Below, piece after piece: positions 36,705-42,423 of a stretch of 42,423 nucleotides of DNA. The notes beneath the pieces were generated by a model, which did no database searches, was not told the DNA's origin, and was given only the letters and a program-made list of their open reading frames with translations. Origin of the DNA: Specibacter cremeus. GTDB taxonomy: Bacteria > Actinomycetota > Actinomycetes > Actinomycetales > Micrococcaceae. The position numbers were made by a program, and so were the translations under genes. Every line of letters begins with the position of its first letter. Position 1 is the first letter of the stretch. The stretch spans positions 102,742-145,164 of the forward strand of contig NZ_RWKQ01000003.1 in the NCBI RefSeq assembly GCF_003946885.1, read 5' to 3'.

Positions 36705-38282
36705 ATGGCATGGATCAGCAAATCAGAGTCGGTCCAGACCGAATCCCCAGATCTGCGCCCGGGTGGCAAGGGCCTGCGCCCGGGTGCGCTGGGCATGGTC
36801 GCCAGCGTCATTCTGGCCACGGCCTCCGCGGCGCCGGCCTATAGCCTCGCCGCCACCATTGCATTCGTCGTGGCCTTCGTCGGCGTCCAGGCCCCGGTCG
36901 TCGTCGCCCTGGCCTTCGTGCCGATCCTGTTCGTCGCGCTCGGGTATTCGGCGCTCAACCGGCGCGATCCCGACTGCGGCACGATCTTCACCTGGGGCAG
37001 CAAGATCTTGGGACCGAGAATAGGGTTCATGGCCGGATGGGCCATCATCGCCTCATTCGTCCTCGTCATGGGCAGTCTCGCCCAGGTGGCAGGTCAATAC
37101 GGCTTCTTGCTCTTCGGCGCCGACCGCATCGGGAACGACCCATCCAACCCGTGGGTGCTCCTCGTCGGGCTCAGCTGGATCGCTCTCATGTCGTGGGTCT
37201 GCTATCGGGGCATCGAGGTCGCCGCGGCCGTCCAACGTGTGCTGCTGTTCCTCGAGTTCGGCATGCTGGTGATCTTCTCGGTTGTCGCCTTGGTCCGAGT
37301 CTATGCCGGCAACGCCGGGACCGGCGCCTTGCAACCGCACATCTCCTGGCTCAATCCGTTCGCGATTTCATCGCCGAGCGCGTTCGTCAGCGGGATTGTC
37401 CTCATGCTCTTCATTTACTGGGGCTGGGAGACCTCCCTGACAGTCAGCGAGGAGACCGCCGACCGCAAACGGACCCCCGGACGGGCCGCCACGATTTCTA
37501 CATTTCTCCTGTTGGCGCTTTACCTCATCGCCACCGTCGCCACGATCGCCGTCGCCGGCATCGGCACGACGGGAAATGGTCTGGGCAACCCCGATAACTC
37601 CGGCAATGTCTTCGCGGCGCTTGGCGATGCCGTCTTCGGCACCAGCCCCATTGGATCGTTTTGTGCCCACCTGATGGTCCTGATGGTCTTGTCCTCGGCG
37701 GCCGCCTCAACCGAAACCACCATCCTGACGCTCGGCCGTACGATGCTTGCCATGGGCAGTTACGGCGCGCTCCCACGGGTGTTCGCGAAGGTCCATCCGA
37801 AATACGCCAGCCCCAAGGTCGGCACGATCGTGACGGGCGTCGCCGGGGCGCTGTTCTACATCGTGATGAACTTCCTGAGCGACGGACACGTCATCGGCGA
37901 CGCCGTTGCCGCCTGCGGGCTCATGATCGCGTTCTACTATGGGCTGACCGGACTGACCGCGGCGTGGCAGTATCGCCAGACACCCCGGCCCGAACGCGGC
38001 CACCCCTGGCTTCGCGCCGTATTCCCGGCCCTGGGCGGACTCATGCTTTTCACCGCCGGGATATGGAGCCTCATCAACGATTGGAACCCGGCCTCAAGCT
38101 ACACCTCGTGGACGCTGCCGTTCGCGCCACACTGGCACATCGGCGGCGTCTTCATCATCGGCGCCGGAGCCTTCGCCGTGGGAATCGTCGCCATGGTCGT
38201 CCTCAGCCGCCGGCAGCCCGAGTTCTTCCGCGGCAAGCTCGCCCAAACCGCAAGCCTCGACTCCCTGGACACCGCCGAATAG
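36705..38282 (+). CDS. APC-family amino acid/amine permease
   Basis: A 525-residue inner-membrane transporter with about 12 spans. It opens with a soluble stretch, then GALGMVASVILATASAAPAY (span 1, with the APC G-x-x-A turn) and continues through GPRIGFMAGWAIIASFVLVM and IYWGWETSLTVSEETADRKR (conserved E in the span 6-8 region). Start ATG 36705 has AAAGGA six bases upstream; ATG 36684 is an alternative. It is divergent from the amine oxidase, with three control elements between them, so it probably imports that enzyme's substrate. Substrate specificity cannot be read. Confidence 0.9.
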   Translation: MAWISKSESVQTESPDLRPGGKGLRPGALGMVASVILATASAAPAYSLAATIAFVVAFVGVQAPVVVALAFVPILFVALGYSALNRRDPDCGTIFTWGSKILGPRIGFMAGWAIIASFVLVMGSLAQVAGQYGFLLFGADRIGNDPSNPWVLLVGLSWIALMSWVCYRGIEVAAAVQRVLLFLEFGMLVIFSVVALVRVYAGNAGTGALQPHISWLNPFAISSPSAFVSGIVLMLFIYWGWETSLTVSEETADRKRTPGRAATISTFLLLALYLIATVATIAVAGIGTTGNGLGNPDNSGNVFAALGDAVFGTSPIGSFCAHLMVLMVLSSAAASTETTILTLGRTMLAMGSYGALPRVFAKVHPKYASPKVGTIVTGVAGALFYIVMNFLSDGHVIGDAVAACGLMIAFYYGLTGLTAAWQYRQTPRPERGHPWLRAVFPALGGLMLFTAGIWSLINDWNPASSYTSWTLPFAPHWHIGGVFIIGAGAFAVGIVAMVVLSRRQPEFFRGKLAQTASLDSLDTAE

Positions 38283-38298
38283 CCTGGGCCGACTGGCG

Positions 38299-39510
38299 TC
38301 ATGACCGACCGAAGCGGGTTTCAATCGCCTGCAGCTGGTCCGCCGTGAACGCCAAAGCCGCTTCCCGGAGTGTGGTTCCGTCCCGATCCGCCCGACGGAA
38401 CATGTCGGTGACGATGCGCCTCATCTCGGAACGAATCTTCGCCTCGGACTGGCCGTGGTCGGCATCGATGTCGCCAAACAGCATCCACCACCACCACGCG
38501 TTGGTTGCCGAGTTGGAGACGAAGTCCGGCACGACCCGTGTCCCGCGAGCACCCAGCAGGGCTTCGGCCTCCGGCAGCACCGGCATGTTCGCCGCCTCAA
38601 CCACAAGCGAGGCGGTGATCTGGGCCTGGTTCTCCGCAGTGATGCAATATGAGATCGCGGCCGGAATCAGGACGTCGGTCTCCACGGCCAGCCAGTCGTC
38701 TCGCGGCAGTTCGTTATCGTCGGGCCCCAGGCTCGACCGGTCGATCTCCCCGAAACCATTCCTCGACCTCAGCAGCATCTCGACGTCGAGGCCCTCGGGG
38801 TTGACGATGACCCCGTTGGCATCGGCGATTCCCACAACCAGCATGCCGGCCCGGGCCAGATAGCGGGCCGTCGCGCCGCCCATCGAACCAAAGCCCTGGA
38901 TGACGACTCGAGACCCGGCGACGGGCCGGCCCAATTCGTTGAGTGCGGTCAGTACCGATTCGGCGACACCCAGCCCGCCGACCAACTCGCCCAATCCAAC
39001 CCCGTCGACATCGATGCCGAAGGCCTTCTCCAACCGCTCAATCGCCTCATCCCGGTTCTCCAGCAACGGGTAGACGGCCTGAATCGAGCTCTGTAACCCG
39101 AGTTCGCCGATCACTTCGTCAATCAACTTTTGCTGCAGCCCGAGGTCCTCACCCATCGTCCAATGCGCCTGGAGCAGGGCGCTGATTCCTTGAACATAGC
39201 GCTTCAAGACGGCGCGCATCTCGGGATCGTGCGGGTCGCAGTCGATACCGCCCTTGGCGCCGCCCAGTGGCACATAGCGGTTTCCGGGCCGGTAGTGCAG
39301 GCTCTCCTTCAACGTCATGCCGGCGGCAAGACCCCGAACCTCGTCAAGGGTGCATCCCTTGCGCATGCGAAGCCCCCCGCTGCAGACGCCCCGAACAAGA
39401 CGATCGATGACGAGGAAGCCTTGCCGCCCGCTCTCGGGATCTGTCCAAATCACCTCGAGGAAAGGCGATGTCATGGTCTTCGTTGACTTCTCTTCAACTG
39501 CGATCGGCAT
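38299..39510 (-). CDS. Glu/Leu/Phe/Val-type amino acid dehydrogenase
   Basis: A 403-residue oxidative deaminase converting an amino acid to a 2-oxo acid plus ammonium with NAD(P)+. The catalytic Lys86 is in PLGGAKGGIDCDP; upstream GLRM-K-C and MTLKESLHY fit the substrate-binding region. The Rossmann domain has VIQGFGSMGGATARYLARAG (about 204-223) and EAANMPV. The N-terminal segment is shorter than in classic glutamate dehydrogenase, nearer to Leu/Phe dehydrogenases. Start ATG 39510 has AGGAG seven bases upstream. It has its own promoter (39584-39555) and operator s5. With the ThDP decarboxylase-like enzyme it could feed 2-oxo acids onward; it may alternatively assimilate released ammonia. Confidence 0.88.
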   Translation of the reverse strand: MPIAVEEKSTKTMTSPFLEVIWTDPESGRQGFLVIDRLVRGVCSGGLRMRKGCTLDEVRGLAAGMTLKESLHYRPGNRYVPLGGAKGGIDCDPHDPEMRAVLKRYVQGISALLQAHWTMGEDLGLQQKLIDEVIGELGLQSSIQAVYPLLENRDEAIERLEKAFGIDVDGVGLGELVGGLGVAESVLTALNELGRPVAGSRVVIQGFGSMGGATARYLARAGMLVVGIADANGVIVNPEGLDVEMLLRSRNGFGEIDRSSLGPDDNELPRDDWLAVETDVLIPAAISYCITAENQAQITASLVVEAANMPVLPEAEALLGARGTRVVPDFVSNSATNAWWWWMLFGDIDADHGQSEAKIRSEMRRIVTDMFRRADRDGTTLREAALAFTADQLQAIETRFGRS

Positions 39511-39539
39511 AGTGTCACTCCTGGCTCGCGTGCATTTTT

Positions 39540-39557
39540 ACTGAATCACGAGTCAGT
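39540..39557. promoter_or_regulatory. Candidate TetR operator s5
   Basis: ACTGAATCACGAGTCAGT has nearly perfect eight-base arms (ACTGAnTC / GAnTCAGT). It overlaps the -10 box of the dehydrogenase promoter and the tetR3 stop codon. It shares CGAGTCAG with s6 at 40312. Confidence 0.6.
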
Positions 39558-40209
39558 TTGCATTGGGCTCAAATGACTTGTCAAGAGGCAGGCTTCCCGC
39601 TTCCCGGCGGCCAAGTTCACCCGGATCGACACCAAGCTCCCAGGCGACCTGGCGGACCAGCCACCCCTGCAGAACGTCCCGCTTGAAGTCGTCCTTGTGC
39701 ACCACCATGCGCACGGCGAGCCCGTCGAGCATGGACGTGATCCGGGTTGCCGCGTCACGCGAGTCATCGACGCGAAAGACTCCTTGGACCACCCCTTCGT
39801 CGATCACGGCGGCGATCTCGTCGGTCCACCTGTCTTGCAGGTCGGAGAGGACCTTGCGCAGCGTCTTGTCCCGCATGGCGGTCGACCAGGCGTCAATCCA
39901 TATTTGCCAGCCCCTGGCTTGGCCTGTTGGCGCGTACCACTCAAGGGCCACCATCAAGCGGTCCGCCGGCGAGCGGGCTTCGTGCATGATTCGGCGCAAC
40001 TTCAACAGATCACGCTCGGCGGCATGCATCAACGCTTCGACGAGCAGGTTCTCCTTGGTCTCGAAGTGGTAGATGATCAGCGCCGCGCTGACATTCATGG
40101 CGGCGGCGACATCCGCGATTCGCATCGTCGACATGCCCTTTTCACGGATCTGCCGCAGGGTCTCCCCGAGCACTTCCACTCGCCGCGCCTGGGCATTCAT
40201 TCTCTTCAT
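39553..40209 (-). CDS. TetR-family regulator 3
   Basis: 218 residues. The HTH is RRVEVLGETLRQIREKG then RIADVAAAMNVSAALIIYHF, a recognition helix unlike those of the two other TetR proteins in the island. The ligand domain has WYAPTGQARGWQIWIDAW and SMLDGLAVRMVVHKDDFKRD, of the BetI-like group. Start ATG 40209 has TAGAGT seven bases upstream, so it may be leaderless; ATG 40200 and 40260 are alternatives. It lies between the dehydrogenase gene (operator s5) and the divergent ABC binding-protein gene (operator s6), the two sites most likely bound by it. Confidence 0.9.
   Translation of the reverse strand: MKRMNAQARRVEVLGETLRQIREKGMSTMRIADVAAAMNVSAALIIYHFETKENLLVEALMHAAERDLLKLRRIMHEARSPADRLMVALEWYAPTGQARGWQIWIDAWSTAMRDKTLRKVLSDLQDRWTDEIAAVIDEGVVQGVFRVDDSRDAATRITSMLDGLAVRMVVHKDDFKRDVLQGWLVRQVAWELGVDPGELGRREAGSLPLDKSFEPNAN
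39555..39584 (-). promoter_or_regulatory. Promoter of the amino acid dehydrogenase gene
   Basis: Minus strand: TTGACA (39584-39579), an 18-base spacer and CAAACT (39560-39555). It lies inside the 3' end of tetR3, with s5 directly downstream. Confidence 0.5.
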
Positions 40210-40272
40210 GAATGGCACTCTATCCCCCGCCGCCGGCCCAACGCCCCGGCGAAGAAACATTCTTTTCAGTGG

Positions 40273-40301
40273 TTGACATCGCCTGTGATGAACGGCACAG
40301 T
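40273..40301 (+). promoter_or_regulatory. Promoter of the ABC binding-protein gene
   Basis: TTGACA (40273-40278), a 17-base spacer and CACAGT (40296-40301), the same hexamers and spacing as at 33576-33548. Operator s6 starts 10 bases downstream of the -10. Confidence 0.6.
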
Positions 40302-40311
40302 CTACGTATTA

Positions 40312-40329
40312 CCTGTACGGCGAGTCAGG
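40312..40329. promoter_or_regulatory. Candidate TetR operator s6
   Basis: CCTGTACGGCGAGTCAGG has CCTG/CAGG outer arms and the CGAGTCAG core of s5. It lies in the 5' leader of the ABC transporter genes. Confidence 0.5.
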
Positions 40330-40372
40330 AACGAGGACCGCCTTTCATCAACAGATCCAAGGAAGCAGGACC

Positions 40373-41236
40373 ATGGCTGGATACCGATTTGGGACCCTTG
40401 CGGCCGTTGCCGCCGTGGCAAGTCTCGCCCTGACCGGCTGCGGCGGTTCCAGTACGGCCGCCGGCGGCTACGGCTCGTGCGAAGTCACGGGCGCCAAGGG
40501 CTCGATGTCACTCAAGCCCGTCGTCGAGAACACGCTCACCGTCGAGACGAATCTGCCCTCACCAGGCTGGTGGAAGGGCTTGTCACCTGAAGGCATCGAC
40601 GGCGGCTATGAATACTGCCTTGCCGCCAACATCGCCTACCGGGCCGGACTTGACCATGTCAAGGTCGTCAATGCATCCTTCGACGCGCTGGTCGCGGGCC
40701 AGACCAAAGACTACGACATTGCCATGGCCCAGGTGTCCATCACGCCGGCCCGCGAAAAGGTCGTGCAGTTCTCCAAGCCGTACTTCGACTCCAACGTCGC
40801 GGTTCTGGTCAAGGAGGGTGCCGGCGTCACGGCGTCGAACATCGCGTCGAAGAAGCTGGGTGTGGCGCTTGGCACCACAGCCGTCGACTTCGTGAAGAAC
40901 AAGATCAATCCGGCGACCCCTGCCCGCGTGTTCCAGGACACCGACACGATGGTGACGGCCGTCGCCTCCGGGCAGATCGATGCGGCCATCCAGGACACGG
41001 CCACCCTGCTGGGTTTCGCCAAGGGATCCTCGGGGGCCATGACCGTCATCGGCCAATACAAGACCGGTGAACAATATGGTGCGATCTATCCCAAGGACTC
41101 GCCAAACGCGGGGGCCATGAACCAGGCCATCGACGCCATGTCCGCCGACGGAACCCTTGACAAGTTGTCGGCCACCTGGCTCGGCCCCACCCTCGGCGGA
41201 GATCCTGCCAAGGTTCCGGCGTTCCCGATCCCATGA
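40373..41236 (+). CDS. Amino-acid ABC transporter substrate-binding lipoprotein
   Basis: A 287-residue secreted lipoprotein with signal peptide 1-22 and lipobox LTGC at Cys23, anchoring it to the outer face of the membrane. The mature part is a type II periplasmic-binding fold of the SBP family 3: NTLTVETNLPSPGWW, GGYEYCLAANIAYRAG, VNASFDALVAGQTKDYDIAM, ITPAREKVVQFSKPYF, TMVTAVASGQIDAAIQD. Start ATG 40373 has GGAAG/AGGA upstream. Extra length in the early region (VTGAKGSMSLKPVVEN) is seen before the first strand. It overlaps the permease gene by four bases. It likely binds an amino acid or amine used by this island. Confidence 0.93.
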   Translation: MAGYRFGTLAAVAAVASLALTGCGGSSTAAGGYGSCEVTGAKGSMSLKPVVENTLTVETNLPSPGWWKGLSPEGIDGGYEYCLAANIAYRAGLDHVKVVNASFDALVAGQTKDYDIAMAQVSITPAREKVVQFSKPYFDSNVAVLVKEGAGVTASNIASKKLGVALGTTAVDFVKNKINPATPARVFQDTDTMVTAVASGQIDAAIQDTATLLGFAKGSSGAMTVIGQYKTGEQYGAIYPKDSPNAGAMNQAIDAMSADGTLDKLSATWLGPTLGGDPAKVPAFPIP

Positions 41237-42345
41237 GCAACTTGATTCCCACGCGCGAAGGAGGCCTGAAGTCATTCCGGCCTCCCCAAGCAGCCCCGCC
41301 TATCGTCATGCCGCTCGCCGCCTCGGCGGTCCTGGCGGTGGTGGCCACGGCGGCCGTTTCCTTCTACGCCCTCCAAGGCATGTATGCCCTCTCCGGTTCG
41401 TCCGGCATGCCCCTCATCGTGCTGTTCATCCTGGCGGGTGTGGCCGCGGTTACGCCGATCATTCCCGCCACCCGTGCCATCCGGGGCGCGACGCGGCGCA
41501 ATTCCCTCCTGCGGGACGGCCACATTGTCGAGGCCAGGCACGTCGCGGCCCTCGGGCGGGAGTCCGCGGCAACGAGCCTGGGCTATTCTGCCGCCGTGTT
41601 CGTGCTCGCCTGCATTCTGGTGTTCGTCGGCACGAACGACGGCGCCATCGCGCACACCTTCCTTCGCCCGTCGTTCATCACCCAAGCCTGGAGCGACGTG
41701 CTCAAGGCGTTCTGGGTGAACGTGCGGGTCGCCGTGGGCGCCGAAGTGCTTGTCTTGGTCCTGGGTCTCGCGATAGCCATCATGCGGATGCTTCCGGGCC
41801 GGGCAGGCCGGCCACTGCGTATGCTCGCGATCATGTACGCCGACGTGTTCCGGGCGATCCCCGGCATCATCGTCCTTTACCTGGTCGGGTTCGGTTTGTC
41901 ATTGGCCAAGGTCCCCGTCTTCAAGGACCTGCCGCCGATCTGGTTGGCCATTTTCGCGCTGACCCTCACCTACGGGGCCTACGTTGCCGAGGTGTACCGC
42001 GCCGGACTCGAATCCATTCACCGCAGCCAGTGGGCGGCGGCTCGTTCGCTCGGCCTGTCCTATCCGCAGGCCCTCCGGACCGTGATCGTTCCGCAGGCCG
42101 TACGCCGGGTGATCCCGCCGCTGCTGAACGATTTCATCGGCCTCCAGAAGGACACGGCCCTGATCGGCGTCATGGGAGTCATCGACGCATTCACCCAATC
42201 ACGGCTGGTTGCCTCGTCCGTTTTCAACCTGTCACCGGTAACCGTCGTTGCCATCATCTTTGTCCTGGCCACCATCCCGCAGTCACGCTTCGTCGACCGG
42301 ATGATCCAAAAGGACCAGGCCCGGCAGCGGGCCGGATCAAGCTAG
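41233..42345 (+). CDS. Amino-acid ABC transporter permease
   Basis: A 370-residue permease of the His/Glu/Gln/Arg/opine group. The N-terminal 150 residues hold two to three extra spans (VVATAAVSFYALQGM; VLFILAGVAAVTPII). The transport domain follows, with RAIPGIIVLYLVGFGL and the ATPase-contact EAA-type loop EVYRAGLESIHRSQWAAARS. ATG 41233 overlaps the binding-protein stop (ATGA). No ATPase subunit is encoded in the window, and the DNA after the stop codon looks like the end of an insertion sequence. The C-terminus (RMIQKDQARQRAGSS) looks complete. Confidence 0.92.
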   Translation: MSNLIPTREGGLKSFRPPQAAPPIVMPLAASAVLAVVATAAVSFYALQGMYALSGSSGMPLIVLFILAGVAAVTPIIPATRAIRGATRRNSLLRDGHIVEARHVAALGRESAATSLGYSAAVFVLACILVFVGTNDGAIAHTFLRPSFITQAWSDVLKAFWVNVRVAVGAEVLVLVLGLAIAIMRMLPGRAGRPLRMLAIMYADVFRAIPGIIVLYLVGFGLSLAKVPVFKDLPPIWLAIFALTLTYGAYVAEVYRAGLESIHRSQWAAARSLGLSYPQALRTVIVPQAVRRVIPPLLNDFIGLQKDTALIGVMGVIDAFTQSRLVASSVFNLSPVTVVAIIFVLATIPQSRFVDRMIQKDQARQRAGSS

Positions 42346-42423
42346 TGGCGTGTCTCCAAAATAGTTCATGTTTTGAGGGTTAAGCTTGGGTCATGTCGAA
42401 TCACGCCCCCGCATTGCCCCTCA
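42346..42423 (+). mobile_element. Possible left end of an IS630-type insertion sequence (cut by window edge)
   Basis: Right after the permease stop codon CTAG the sequence changes in style to A/T-richer TGGCGTGTCTCCAAAATAG. A new frame then opens at ATG 42393 (MSNHAPALPL), which resembles the N-terminus of some actinobacterial IS630 transposases. IS630 elements insert at TA, and a TA is part of the TAG stop. Only 78 bases are visible and the second end is outside the window, so this is a tentative call. Confidence 0.4.

Noticed and set aside
40194-40217. Inverted repeat GCATTCAT/ATGAATGGC at the tetR3 start
   Set aside because: It lies across the start codon and first codons and does not resemble s1-s6; it may be chance from the ATGAATG coding bases.

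Overview
The window looks like chromosomal DNA of a high-GC Gram-positive bacterium of the order Micrococcales, most likely an Arthrobacter-like member of the Micrococcaceae. The reasons are the very high GC content, GTG/TTG starts, many starts that appear leaderless (a TAnnnT box 6-7 nt before the start codon), a GatCAB-LigA neighbourhood, a biotin ligase/acyl-CoA carboxylase beta-epsilon pair, and dispersed palindromic repeats that read as [14 protein letters not shown] when translated. No rRNA, tRNA or CRISPR array was seen. The species is inferred, not proven.

Layout. Positions 1-2.8 kb (+): a one-carbon cluster with the end of an unidentified gene, a MetF-like methylenetetrahydrofolate reductase, a CycA-type glycine/D-alanine/D-serine permease, and a decayed purU (formyl-THF deformylase). 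Positions 2.9-17.6 kb (-): housekeeping genes. These are gatC-gatA-gatB, a GNAT acetyltransferase, a CaiB/BaiF CoA-transferase-like protein, a DUF2087 protein, an inositol-monophosphatase-family enzyme, ligA, an FHA protein with a PP2C phosphatase, and birA with a PH-domain membrane protein and a class III adenylate cyclase in overlapping order. Positions 17.8-19.8 kb (+): accD and accE of an acyl-CoA carboxylase. Then come a FUSC-type membrane protein (-) and a DUF885 metallopeptidase-like protein (+).

Positions 23.7-42.3 kb hold a catabolic island. An eight-gene minus-strand operon encodes an NDP-forming acyl-CoA synthetase, a dienoyl-CoA-reductase-like SDR, a ThDP-dependent 2-oxoacid decarboxylase-like enzyme, an acyl-CoA dehydrogenase, ETF beta and alpha, a four-histidine b-type cytochrome membrane protein, and a thiolase. 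Next to it are a flavin amine oxidase, an APC permease, a Glu/Leu/Phe/Val-type dehydrogenase, an amino-acid ABC binding protein and permease, and three TetR-type regulators, one of them an unusual XRE-TetR fusion. I infer inducible uptake, deamination and beta-oxidation-like breakdown of an amine or amino acid. The substrate cannot be read from sequence.

Two features stand out. First, the island's promoters share a layout (TTGACA, 17-18 bp, a CACAGT-like -10) followed by an 18-bp pseudo-palindrome. The operators fall into two classes that match the two types of TetR recognition helix. Second, dispersed repeats have entered coding sequence: they encode the C-terminal tail of GatA and about 54 residues near the N-terminus of AccE, and they supply the stop codons of two other genes. 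The right edge appears to run into an insertion sequence at the stop codon of the ABC permease gene.
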